Origin: Holophagales bacterium
GTDB taxonomy: Bacteria > Acidobacteriota > Thermoanaerobaculia > Multivoradales > JAGPDF01
Assembly (NCBI GenBank): GCA_016699405.1
Contig: CP064972.1
Location: forward strand, 4,805,501 to 4,869,500
Direction: 5' to 3'
DNA: 64,000 bases
The position numbers and the translations under genes were made by a program. The number at the start of each line of letters is the position of its first letter. Positions within the stretch are counted from its first letter, which is position 1. Below are positions 17,129 to 26,057 of this stretch, one piece after another. The notes under the pieces were generated by a model. It made no database searches and had not been told where the DNA came from. It was given only the letters and a program-made list of their open reading frames with translations.

Positions 17129-18964
17129 ATGACGTTCTACCCCTTCCGCCGGACGACTGTCGCTTTCGTCACCGTCTGCGGCCTGGCGGCGCTCGCGCCC
17201 CTCGCCGCCCAGCCGCTCGTCGAGGTGGCGAGCGAGACGGCGGCGATGGCGCTCGATCAGCGCGCCGCCGAGGCCCCGCCGATGCGCCTGGCCGATGCCC
17301 TGCTCACCGCCCCGACCACCACCTTGACGGCGGCGCGATCGGCGGCGATCGACCAGCTTGCCGCGCTGCGTGCGTGGAACGCCGCCGGGCATCTGCCGGT
17401 GCGCACCGGCTTCGTCCGACCGCTGCCGGCGAGCGAGCGGGTGACGCTCGACGCGGCGCTGCTGGCACGCCAGGAGCCCGTCGAACGCGCCGGCGGTTGG
17501 GCTGGACCGACGCCGCGCGGCGACCTCGCCTGGGGCACCTGGGTGCGCGTCGACGAGGCCGAGGAGCTCCGCCTGCACCTTGCCGAGGTGAACCTGCCGG
17601 AAGGCAGCCGTCTCTGGGTGTGGGGCAGCGACGGCGAGGCGCGGGCGTTCGGCCTCGAGCTGCGCGACGAGCACGGGGATCTGTGGACGCCGAGCGTCTC
17701 CGGCTCCGAGCTCTTCCTCGAGGTCGCCCTTCCTGCCGGGTCCCTGGCCCGGGAGGCGAGGCCCGGGTTCGTCGTGCGCGACGTGGCCGAGAGCTTCGCC
17801 CTGAACGCCGACGGATCGGTCGCCGGCAGCCTGACGCCGCGCCTCGGCGAGTGCATCGTCGACGCCACCTGCACCACCGCCGCGACCTTCCCCGCCATCG
17901 AGAGCGTGCGCAGCGCCATCGCGCAACTCCAGTTCGTCTCGGGGGCCAGCACGTACGTGTGCAGCGGCCAGCTGATCAACGACACGGTGACCTCGACCGT
18001 CGTCCCCTACCTGCTGACCGCTCGGCACTGCATCAACACCTCGTCCGAGGCGGCGAGCCTCCAGGCCCGGTGGGACGTGCGTCCGGCGAGCTGCGGCGGA
18101 GCCACCCCGGGGAGCTTCCCGATGAGCAACGGGGCGACGCTTCTGGTGTCGGGGGCGAGCTCCGACGTGACCCTCCTGCAGCTGGCGAGCTTCCCGGGAA
18201 CGCGCACGCTGCTCGGCTGGACGACGCTCGCGCCGGCCGACGGCACGACGCTGCACCGGATCTCGCACCCCTACGTCAACAGCAGTCTCTATCCGCAGTC
18301 GTACTCGCGCACCACCGTGTCGACGAGCTTCCCGGCCTGCTCCGACGCACTGCGACCGACCCACATCTACTCGATGACGAATCTCGGCGGCACCTTCGGC
18401 GGCAGCTCCGGCTCGGCGCTGCTGCAGTCCGACGGCAAGATCGTCGGCCAGCTCCACGGAGGGTGTCCGGCCGAGGGTCACGACGGTAGCAACGGGTGCG
18501 ATTACGCCAATGCCGAGGCCGACGGCGCCTTTGCCCAGTCCTACTCGGTGCTGCAGCCGTACCTGAGCCCTTCGGCGAGTGGACCGTGCGTCCCCGACGC
18601 GACGACGCTCTGCATCGACCGCACCAGCGGCGACAAGCGTTTCAAGGTGACCGTGACCTTCTCGACCGTGCAGAGCGGCGGCCTCTCCGGCAGCGCCAGG
18701 GCGATCGCCCTCACCTCGCTCGGCGTCACCAAGGGCGGTCTCTTCTGGTTCTTCGGCGCCGACAACCCCGAGCTGCTCATCAAGGTCCTCGACGGCTGCA
18801 CCCTCAACAGCCGCTTCTGGGTCTACCTCACGGCCGGGACGAACGTCGGCTTCACCGTCCAGGTCACCGACACGGTCACCGGGGCGATCCGGGTCTACAC
18901 GAACAACGACCTGACGCCGCACGTGCCGGTGCAGGACACGACCGTGGGTCTCCCATGCAGCTGA
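17129..18964 (+). CDS. secreted trypsin-fold (S1) protease with shared C-terminal module
   Basis: A 611-residue exported serine protease of the trypsin/lysyl-endopeptidase type. A signal peptide (1-28) and a long propeptide-like region (about 30-235) precede the catalytic domain. The triad is visible as His300 (LLTARHC), Asp346 (SSDVTLLQL) and Ser427 (GGSSGSAL). Residues 487-611 carry the Cys-bracketed module, with LGVTKGGLFWFFGADNPELL as its centre, which is strongly similar to that of the next protein. ATG 17129 has a GAGGAGG site upstream. The end overlaps the next gene by 10 bases, so the two are translationally coupled. All catalytic residues are in place, in contrast to the downstream partner. 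P1 preference cannot be read safely from the sequence. Confidence 0.88.
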   Translation: MTFYPFRRTTVAFVTVCGLAALAPLAAQPLVEVASETAAMALDQRAAEAPPMRLADALLTAPTTTLTAARSAAIDQLAALRAWNAAGHLPVRTGFVRPLPASERVTLDAALLARQEPVERAGGWAGPTPRGDLAWGTWVRVDEAEELRLHLAEVNLPEGSRLWVWGSDGEARAFGLELRDEHGDLWTPSVSGSELFLEVALPAGSLAREARPGFVVRDVAESFALNADGSVAGSLTPRLGECIVDATCTTAATFPAIESVRSAIAQLQFVSGASTYVCSGQLINDTVTSTVVPYLLTARHCINTSSEAASLQARWDVRPASCGGATPGSFPMSNGATLLVSGASSDVTLLQLASFPGTRTLLGWTTLAPADGTTLHRISHPYVNSSLYPQSYSRTTVSTSFPACSDALRPTHIYSMTNLGGTFGGSSGSALLQSDGKIVGQLHGGCPAEGHDGSNGCDYANAEADGAFAQSYSVLQPYLSPSASGPCVPDATTLCIDRTSGDKRFKVTVTFSTVQSGGLSGSARAIALTSLGVTKGGLFWFFGADNPELLIKVLDGCTLNSRFWVYLTAGTNVGFTVQVTDTVTGAIRVYTNNDLTPHVPVQDTTVGLPCS

Positions 18965-20499
18965 GCCGCACGCTCCTCCTGCTCGCCCTGGCGACCGCAC
19001 CCGCCGCCGCCGAGGAGGCGGTCGACGGACGCATCGCCAACGGCACGCTCGATTTCGCCCACCCGGCGGTCGGCGCGGTGCGCGGCACCTCCGGCACGCT
19101 CTGCAGCGCCGTGCTCGTCGGCTGCCGCACGGCACTCACCGCCGCGCACTGCTTCTGCAAGGACCCCGGCACCGGGGTGCCGCTGACGGCGAGCGAGTGC
19201 GCCGCCCAGCCGGCCCTCACCTCACCCACCGGTCGCACGCTCTGGTTCCAGCATGGCGGTGAGCTGCCGATCGTCAAGATCGACATCGCACCGGACTTCG
19301 CCTTCGGCAGCCGCAGCGACCTCGCCCTCCTCCACCTCGGCGGACCGGTCGAAGGAGTGGCCCCGCTGCCGCTGCGCTCGGGCACCGCGCCAGCGGCCGG
19401 GACGACCGCGACGCTCGTCGGCTTCGGCCGCGCCGGCGGTGCCGTCGACGACCGGGGCCTCAAGCGCACCGGGCGGGCGACGCTCGCCACCTGCTCGGCG
19501 GTCTCCGGCAGCACGAACTTCTGCTGGCGCTTCGCCGACCCGCTGCCCGCTGCGGGCCTCGCCTCGAACGCCTGCGATGGCGACGGCGGCGGGCCGCTGC
19601 TCGTCGACGCCGCCGGGACGACGACCGTCGCCGGAATCGTCTCCGGCGGCACCTCGGCCGGTTGCCTGCCGCCGGACGAAGGTTGGGCGAGCGATGTCGC
19701 GACGGACGCGGCATGGCTCGCGGCCCAGGCCGGCAGCGATCTCGGTGCGAGCGGCTGCGGCGGTCTCGCCCCGGTCGGCACCGTCGGCGCGACCGTGGCA
19801 AGCGCCAGCGGCGACCTCTCCGGCACGACGCCGGAGGTTCGCTCGAGCGTCGTCGTGCCGGCCGGCGCAGCCCGTTTGCGCGTGGCGGTCAACGGCGACG
19901 AGGTCGGGCGCACGGCGACCTCGACCGACTTCGACCTCTACCTCCAGGTCGGGACACAGCCGACGACCTCGAGCTTCGCCTGCCGCAGCAACGCCGGCAG
20001 CGTCTTCGAGACCTGCGACGTCCTCGCGCCGGCCGCCGGCACGTGGAATCTCCTGCTCACGCGGGACGCCGGCGCCGGCAACTATCAGGTCACCGCCACG
20101 ACCTTCAACAAGGTCACCACGACCTGCACCCCGGGCGACAAGACCCTCTGCGTCGACGACACCGCGGCCGACCAGCGCTTCAAGGTGCAGGTCGACTACT
20201 TCTCGACGCGCAACGGCGGCTTCGCCGGCCAGGGACACGCGATCGCCCTCTCCAGCCTCGGCGTGACGCGCGGCGGTCTCTTCTGGTTCTTCGGTGCCGA
20301 AAACCCGGAGCTCCTCGTCAAGGTGCTCAACGGCTGCGGGCTGAACAACCGCTTCTGGATCTACATGACGGCGGGAACCGACGTGGGGTACGCGGTGATC
20401 GTCACCGACACCAGGACGGGGATCTCGCGCGTCTACCGCAACACCGACGGCAGCCCGGCGCTGCCGGTGCAGGACGTCGACGCGCTGCCCTGTTCGTAG
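18955..20499 (+). CDS. secreted trypsin-like (S1) protein lacking the catalytic Ser
   Basis: A 514-residue exported trypsin-fold protein. Signal peptide 1-19, then an S1A domain with His65 (LTAAHC) and Asp122 (RSDLALLHL). The GDSGGP motif reads GDGGGP: residue 211 (codon GGC, 19585-19587) is Gly where the nucleophilic Ser should be. A pre-peptidase C-terminal (PPC-like) beta domain (about 280-385) follows, then the Cys-bracketed module (391-514). The ATG overlaps the end of the previous protease gene by 10 bases. The protein is probably a pseudo-protease, acting as an inhibitor, binder or chaperone of its neighbour. A one-base sequencing or natural variant (AGC to GGC) is the main alternative. 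The convergent YfhO gene ends six bases away. Confidence 0.88.
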   Translation: MQLSRTLLLLALATAPAAAEEAVDGRIANGTLDFAHPAVGAVRGTSGTLCSAVLVGCRTALTAAHCFCKDPGTGVPLTASECAAQPALTSPTGRTLWFQHGGELPIVKIDIAPDFAFGSRSDLALLHLGGPVEGVAPLPLRSGTAPAAGTTATLVGFGRAGGAVDDRGLKRTGRATLATCSAVSGSTNFCWRFADPLPAAGLASNACDGDGGGPLLVDAAGTTTVAGIVSGGTSAGCLPPDEGWASDVATDAAWLAAQAGSDLGASGCGGLAPVGTVGATVASASGDLSGTTPEVRSSVVVPAGAARLRVAVNGDEVGRTATSTDFDLYLQVGTQPTTSSFACRSNAGSVFETCDVLAPAAGTWNLLLTRDAGAGNYQVTATTFNKVTTTCTPGDKTLCVDDTAADQRFKVQVDYFSTRNGGFAGQGHAIALSSLGVTRGGLFWFFGAENPELLVKVLNGCGLNNRFWIYMTAGTDVGYAVIVTDTRTGISRVYRNTDGSPALPVQDVDALPCS

Positions 20500-20505
20500 G
20501 CCGAG

Positions 20506-22902
20506 TCAGGCGGCGGGAGAACGCTTCCGCCGCCGTCCGATCGCCCAGGCCGTCGCCAGACCGAGCAGGGCGGTCGCCGTGATCGCCCCGCCGACGACGA
20601 ATCCGGTCGGCCGGTAGAACAGCTCGACTTCGCTCGCCCCGGCCGGCAACTCCACCGCCAGGAAGGCGTGATCGCCGAAGGCGAGCGGCAAGTCGCGCCC
20701 CGCCGAGCGCGCATGCCAACCTTTCCACGCCGCGAGCGTGACGATCGCCCAGGCGGGTTGGTCCAGGCTCGCCGAGAGCCGGTAGCCGGCCCCATCCGCC
20801 CGGAGGGTCAGCCGGCCGGTCCCGTTCGGCTCCTCGGCCGGTGCCGAAGTCAGTGCCGAAGCCGGTGTAACACTGCGCCGCGGATCGTCGATCCAGGCGA
20901 GTGCCGAAAAATCCCGCGTCTCCCGCATCTCGCGCACGGTCACCGCACCATCGTGGGTGTAGCGCACGCGCGCCGGCAGGAAGGCGCGCTCGAGCGCCTC
21001 GCGATTCCGCCAGAGGCGCGAGGCATGGCCGGTGGCGACGAGCTCCCATCCGGCGGCGCCACCGAAGCTCTCGGAGGTCACCGCGTAGCGCACGTTGAGC
21101 AGATCGAGCAGCGGCGCCTCGAGGTCGTCGACGCGGTTGAACCAGACGGGGATCGGTACGCTCCACAGCGGGTGGAGCTCGAGCAGCCGGCGCAGCGTGA
21201 GCGCTTGATAGCCACGCGGATCCTCGAGGCCGTAGTGCGTGGCCGTGGCCGGCAACAGGCCGTAGCCGTGCCCGACCACCCGGTACGGTGTGGACTCGGC
21301 GCCGAGTCGATCGAGCGGGGCCACTCGCGGGTAGAAGGCGTCGGCCGAGTGGATCGGGAAGAGACCCCCGATCTCGATCCGGCGCTGACTGACGAGGAGC
21401 ACCAACGCAAGTCCAGCGACGTGCCCCGCCCGGGACCCGCGACGGTTCGTCCAGGCGGCGACACCGAGCAGGAGCGGTGCGAGAACGAGAACCGCTCCAC
21501 GAAGGGCGGCACCGCGCGCGGAGAAGCCCGAGGCGACGAGCGCGGGGCCCACCGTGGCGACGACGAGCGCGAGCGCTAGAGCCGATCCACCGGCGAGCAG
21601 ACCGAGCCGCCGGTCCGGACGCTCGAGCCACTCGGCGAGCCCGAGCGCCGCCAGGCCGACGAGACCGAAGCCGCCGACGAAGAAGAGGCGTTCGTTGAGC
21701 GAGATGTCGAAGAGCGGCACCTTGGCGATCGCCTCGGAGATCCCGGGAGCTTGGACGCCGGCGGCCAGGCCGACGACGGCGAAGGCCGCGAAAGCGAAAC
21801 GACGCGGCTCGCGACGCCGCGCCAGACCGAGAAGAGCGAGCGGCAGCAGGACACTCCCGACATACGAGGTCCCCGGCATCCGCCAGGAGGGAGGGACCGG
21901 CGGCTCGACCTCCCCCGGAACACCGAAGGCGAATGGCACGGCGCTCGCCGCGAGATGCTGGAGCGCATCGGGCCAAGGCACGCTCCGCGCCACCACGCCC
22001 GCCGCAGCCTTGCGCCAAGCGTGCTCGAAGGTCTGCGGCAACGCTTCGAGGATCGGCAGGAGCGCGACCGCCGAGAGCGCCAGCGCCAGCGCTCCCCCGG
22101 CCACTCCGGAGACGGCGACGGCACCGGGTCGGACCGGACGCGCGACCAGCCACTCGATCGCCGCCCACACCGCGCCGAAGAGCACGAGATGGACACCGGT
22201 CTCCGGATGGCCGGCGAGCAGCGGACAGGCGAGCGAAACCGCGAGCAGCAGGGCCGACTTCGTTCCGGGGGCGCGCACCACCCGGCGGCCGCCGAGCAGC
22301 ACGAGCGGCAGCCAGCCGACCGCCACCCCCATTGGCCAGTGGATCCAGAAGGCGACGAAGCTCGAGAAGGCCCAACCGGCGGCGCCGAGGAGCGCGGGTC
22401 TCTCCCCGAGGCCGAGGTCGGCGAAGAAGAGCCAGGCCCCGAGCGCCGCGACGAAGAAGGCGAACGCCGTCTGCAGCGTCAGGAAGACCGGGAACGGCAG
22501 CCACACCGTCAGCGGCACGAGCGGGTAGAAGGGCGCCGCCTGGGCCGTGCCGGCGAGCAGATCGCCACAGAGCATCGACGGGTTCCACAACGGCCACTCG
22601 CCAGCGCGCCAGGCCCGGTGCACGGCGTGTCGCCACGGGGCGATCTGCGAGGTGATGTCGGTGAAGATCCCGGGCGCGGTGGACGCCACGCCGAACTCGC
22701 CGCGCGCCGCCTGGAGCGGCTCGACGTTCCAGCCGATGTCGGCCGGCGCGTAGGCCGTGTCCCGCAGCATGGCGCCGCCGGTGAAGAGGAGGGGCAAGAG
22801 GAGTAGGACGCAGCGCGACTTTCGCGGCAGTCTCGTGACTCCACGATGCACACCCATCAAGAGCGCGAACGCAAGCAGCAGATACGGCGGCAGTGACTGC
22901 AC
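20506..22902 (-). CDS. YfhO-like multi-span membrane protein
   Basis: A 798-residue integral membrane protein of the YfhO group, which is related to GT-C glycosyltransferases and linked in Firmicutes to glycosylation of surface polymers. There are about 12-14 hydrophobic spans. The family landmarks are an outer loop near residues 85-110 with DITSQIAPWRHAVHRAWRAGEWPLWN split around the HRAW segment, then GHPETGVHLVLFG, and a soluble C-terminal beta domain (about 560-760). The GTG at 22902 is preceded by TTGAGG, a suitable ribosome site. It runs convergently with the proteases and divergently, at a distance, from a second YfhO gene at 26058. The exact sugar donor and acceptor are unknown. Confidence 0.82.
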   Translation of the reverse strand: MQSLPPYLLLAFALLMGVHRGVTRLPRKSRCVLLLLPLLFTGGAMLRDTAYAPADIGWNVEPLQAARGEFGVASTAPGIFTDITSQIAPWRHAVHRAWRAGEWPLWNPSMLCGDLLAGTAQAAPFYPLVPLTVWLPFPVFLTLQTAFAFFVAALGAWLFFADLGLGERPALLGAAGWAFSSFVAFWIHWPMGVAVGWLPLVLLGGRRVVRAPGTKSALLLAVSLACPLLAGHPETGVHLVLFGAVWAAIEWLVARPVRPGAVAVSGVAGGALALALSAVALLPILEALPQTFEHAWRKAAAGVVARSVPWPDALQHLAASAVPFAFGVPGEVEPPVPPSWRMPGTSYVGSVLLPLALLGLARRREPRRFAFAAFAVVGLAAGVQAPGISEAIAKVPLFDISLNERLFFVGGFGLVGLAALGLAEWLERPDRRLGLLAGGSALALALVVATVGPALVASGFSARGAALRGAVLVLAPLLLGVAAWTNRRGSRAGHVAGLALVLLVSQRRIEIGGLFPIHSADAFYPRVAPLDRLGAESTPYRVVGHGYGLLPATATHYGLEDPRGYQALTLRRLLELHPLWSVPIPVWFNRVDDLEAPLLDLLNVRYAVTSESFGGAAGWELVATGHASRLWRNREALERAFLPARVRYTHDGAVTVREMRETRDFSALAWIDDPRRSVTPASALTSAPAEEPNGTGRLTLRADGAGYRLSASLDQPAWAIVTLAAWKGWHARSAGRDLPLAFGDHAFLAVELPAGASEVELFYRPTGFVVGGAITATALLGLATAWAIGRRRKRSPAA

Positions 22903-22920
22903 AGATACCTCAAGAAGGAG

Positions 22921-23178
22921 CTAGTCCATGAGCGGCCCAATATCGCCGCCGAGCTTTTCATTCTTGCGATACCCGGGCTCGGTTTCGGCGAAAGCAACCT
23001 GAACTGGTTCTGGACTCTCCCTTGCGGACTCCGGGTTCAACGCACACCAGATAGACGAACTTCGCATCAAGAAATAACCTGAACCGCCTGCAGCCAAGGT
23101 CGCGAGGCGGCCACTGAAGACCCGCAACACGGTGCAGGCTTCTTTCCGGGTCGAGAGGAAGGCACCCTGTGGCAACAT
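22921..23178 (-). CDS. small hypothetical ORF upstream of YfhO gene
   Basis: An 85-residue frame ending 18 bases before the YfhO start, on the same strand. It has a weakly hydrophobic stretch (LATLAAGGSGYFLM) and no recognised domain. Its start codon lies over the start of the decayed IS5-type transposase on the other strand, and I see no Shine-Dalgarno sequence. It may be only a chance frame in the lower-GC segment. Confidence 0.25.
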   Translation of the reverse strand: MLPQGAFLSTRKEACTVLRVFSGRLATLAAGGSGYFLMRSSSIWCALNPESARESPEPVQVAFAETEPGYRKNEKLGGDIGPLMD

Positions 23179-24120
23179 GTTAGGAGACGAGAGTAGTCAG
23201 GGTGCAACGTTCGGTACCGCTTCGTCGAAGCAGCACATTTCCACCGGCCCTATGGTGTGGGCGATTCTCCGCATGGTGGACGAAAGCCTCAAGCAGCTGA
23301 GGTCGAGCTTCAGAGAGTTCTGCTCTTGGATCGACCGTTCGTGTTTCCTTCGATTCGAATTCCTAGCTCGCCACCACTGATGGAGCTCCCCAGAACTTGC
23401 AGTGAACGCCGTCTGGTTGAGGAGTTCAGCCACGACCTGCAGATTCGCTGATTCGTGGGCAAGGGCCTTGACCAGAATGTCTGGGCACCGATCGGCCTCG
23501 CCAAGGGCTACGCCCGACTGCTCAGCGGCGACATCGCATCGCGACTCCTGGGCGAAATCCTCGGGCTGTCGTGGAGAAGTAGACCTCTGTCTGACAAGCG
23601 CTTCACGGTCGGCAACACGATGATCGAGGCGTGCGCTGAGGGCAAGTGCTTCCGACCCAAGCACGGCAAGCCGCTGGAGTGACCGAATGGCGACTCCCGC
23701 GGCGAGAAGCGCTCGAACTCGACGCATACCACGACCGCGGGCCCGGACTCGCGGCGCTACCGACGGACTTTCCCTCGTGAGTTGACGCTCTGCCTCCTCG
23801 GGCACGTCGTCATGAAGAATCGAAAGGACCTCGCCGTGGTCCGGAGCCTGACAGTGTCTTTCGGCTACGCGGAGAGGGCCCCAGCCGTCGCTTTGATCGA
23901 ACCTATTCAACGTGGCGAATTCTCCATCCTCGGAGCCTACGAAGGCGAGTACTCGGCGATCCTGGTCACCGCGTTGCAGCAGATCAGAGTCAACCCGCAC
24001 GGGTCGCAGACTGGCACCGTAGCGCGCAATGCCATCGGCCCGCGAAGGGCTTGGCATGTCTGGTCCAAAATCAGCGAAGTGCCGCGGCCGAAGATTTGGA
24101 AGAGTGCCGGCCTCGCTTGA
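23177..24120 (+). pseudogene. decayed IS5-family transposase
   Basis: A relic that can be followed along an IS5-type transposase in two frames. In frame 2 from ATG 23177: MLGDESSQGATF, then ILRMVDESLKQLRSSFREF. After a frameshift near 23330 it continues in frame 1: ERRLVEEFSHDLQIR, a TGA (23449) at the usual Trp, FVGKGLDQNVW, LLSGDIASRLLGEIL, SDKRFTVGNTMIEA, a second TGA (23680), RGEKRSNSTH, LLGHVVMKNRKDLAV, and VNPHGSQ. Both recognisable catalytic Asp positions are lost (FTVDGT now FTVGNT; LGADKGYD now LGAYEGEY). It is therefore dead. It lies in a segment with visibly lower GC between two YfhO genes. The terminal repeats are no longer clear; the right end is probably just before 24367. Confidence 0.8.
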
Positions 24121-24366
24121 GCGTGTCGCTAGGCAATGAAAGATGAGAGTTCGAGGGCAGGCTCGCATCAAATGGGCGTTATCGTTCGCGCTTGGGGCCC
24201 TGGACCTCGATCGAGAGCGCGATCTGGCGGCTACCACGTGCCCACCCACGACATGAGAGACCAGCGGCATTGCTCTGCGGGACGAGATGTGGCTGGGCTA
24301 TCTCAGCCGTCACAACTGCTCTTTCGGCATCCGCTTGTCGTCCCGCCAGGGTTTCTCAGCAGCATC

Positions 24367-25578
24367 CTAGGGCGTCAGGCCGGTCACGATGATGTACTGA
24401 CCATCTCCTCCTGACGAACAGACGGCGTCCTTGGTTGCAGAGTAGAGCAAATTCGTCCACTCGACTCGAAATGGCATCCACCTGCTCGACGGGTAGTTCC
24501 CAGGAAGGCACCGAATGGTAGAGAAGAGCTCAGGGGGATTGCCAGCGAGGGGGCCCGTAGCGCTGGCCGTCACCGATCGATAGCGGAAGCCAGCGCCAGG
24601 ATTGGTCGGATTCCCTGAGTTGCATGATCCACAGCCGGCCCCCGGGTTGTTCTCGCACACCGAGGTGCTCCAAAGCTCCCATCCGGTTCCAACACTTGTC
24701 AGCTTGGGATTTACTTCCTGGAAGCTGACATAGTCCGGTACGAAGTTGAACTGTCCATTCGCAGACACGGACTTCCACTGGCCGGAACTCCAGATGTCCA
24801 CCCTATCCCAAGTGGGACTCGAGCAGCTTGATGTAGCGTGGCTCGTGAGATGAACGCGGATGGCGCCGAGTCCAGAATAGCCAGTTCTGCAGTTCCCCAG
24901 GTTCAGGCAATCCGAGCAAGAAGGGAAGCCAGCCGGAACATGTTGCCCCGGCGAGAGTTCGATGAAACCCCACCAGTAGTGCTCGCCACCGATCATCGAG
25001 TAGCGAAGGCTCGCAGCCGAGACATTCACGCCGGCGAGCGTCTTGAAGAGAGTGCGCCAAGTCCAGGTCGTCCCGTTTGTCGAACAACCCATTAGGATTT
25101 CGTTGAAGTTGGCGGCGCCACAGCTCTTGCTCGCGGTCATATAGTAGGTGCCAGCGTCTGTGAAGACGTTGGGGCCGCCATAGAAGTAGTTCGGATCTTG
25201 TGACGTACCCGCAGGAAGTACCTCGGTCTTGGCCGAGAGGTCGAATGCCGTCGTCAGACCAGCCCAGGTATTTGGATGTTGTAGAAGGAAGATCCGATCC
25301 CACGGCGGTTGTGGCAGGCAGATGTCGTCGTCCCCCTGCACGAAAAGAAGGTACTGGCTCCCGTTGAGACTGCTTGTACCAGATGGAGAGTAGTAGGAAG
25401 TCTTCGGTCGCCCGTTCGAACAAGTGCCAGAACCTCGAACTATGGCTTGGCCGCCCGCGGTCTCGGTCTCGTATCCCGACGGCCCGAATGGGCACTGTGC
25501 CGCAGCGATCCCGAGTGAAACGCTGGACTGAGCGATAGCTACCAGTCCGGCAAGAACCAATACGGTTCCCTTTTTCAT
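24367..25578 (-). CDS. secreted protein of unknown function, possible beta-propeller
   Basis: A 403-residue exported protein. ATG 25578 was chosen for its good ribosome site (GGAG eight bases before) and for the signal peptide it gives (MKKGTVLVLAGLVAIAQSSVSLGIAAAQ). The mature part is rich in Gly, Ser, Trp and Cys (15 or more Cys), as expected for a disulfide-bonded extracellular protein. One segment, CSTNGTTWTWRTLF after NEILMG, resembles an Asp-box turn of sialidase or GH43-like propellers, and YYMTAS plus HYWWGFIEL look like neighbouring blades. That match is weak, so I give no enzyme name. GC is lower than in the flanking genes, which suggests transfer together with the adjacent IS relic. 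Confidence 0.7.
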   Translation of the reverse strand: MKKGTVLVLAGLVAIAQSSVSLGIAAAQCPFGPSGYETETAGGQAIVRGSGTCSNGRPKTSYYSPSGTSSLNGSQYLLFVQGDDDICLPQPPWDRIFLLQHPNTWAGLTTAFDLSAKTEVLPAGTSQDPNYFYGGPNVFTDAGTYYMTASKSCGAANFNEILMGCSTNGTTWTWRTLFKTLAGVNVSAASLRYSMIGGEHYWWGFIELSPGQHVPAGFPSCSDCLNLGNCRTGYSGLGAIRVHLTSHATSSCSSPTWDRVDIWSSGQWKSVSANGQFNFVPDYVSFQEVNPKLTSVGTGWELWSTSVCENNPGAGCGSCNSGNPTNPGAGFRYRSVTASATGPLAGNPPELFSTIRCLPGNYPSSRWMPFRVEWTNLLYSATKDAVCSSGGDGQYIIVTGLTP

Positions 25579-26057
25579 TACTTGATCTCCTTTGTCGGCC
25601 AACCGCTTCACTTGATCGCCCGAAAACTGGCACTTGCTTCAGATAGTCGACCAGGGGGCGAACTCGCTCATCATGCCGATAGGCGGCCAGGCAGTCAAAC
25701 GTGGGGGCAGGAGTGAACGGCGCTACCAGGGACAGACCTCTTGGCCACTCAGGCGACCGGGAACCCACGAGACCGGAACGCCGATCGGCTCCGAGATTCT
25801 CAACCGCGCTCTCTGGAACGACACCTCCCGCTCTTCGGCCACGAGCCCAGCAAACTGGATTCAAGGGGCTCTCCTCCCCAATCTCGAGCCACTAGGTCTG
25901 CGACTTTTCGGAGTCAAGGTCGCCGTGCTGAAAAGCCAACCTGCCTGTGGTCTAGCTCTCGGCGGGGGAGTCCCCGAAGCCAGGTCGGGCGCTCGAGAGC
26001 TGCCGAGGGGCCCGTGGCTAGTGATGCCAGAAACCGCAACTTATACTCTTGCTTCGA
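25579..26057. other. intergenic region between divergent genes
   Basis: About 480 bases between the secreted protein gene (minus) and the second YfhO gene (plus). It should hold both promoters. The only clear signal is TATACT at 26042-26047. Open frames here have no protein-like composition and are interrupted in all phases. Confidence 0.5.
26042..26047 (+). promoter_or_regulatory. -10 box for a probably leaderless YfhO operon
   Basis: TATACT, ten bases before ATG 26058. A transcription start about seven bases after the box would leave almost no leader. No -35 match is obvious. Confidence 0.45.

Noticed and set aside
23449..23451. In-frame TGA in the IS5-type transposase as a selenocysteine codon
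   Set aside because: It replaces a conserved Trp, is followed by a second TGA and preceded by a frameshift, and the catalytic Asp residues are lost, so the gene is simply decayed.
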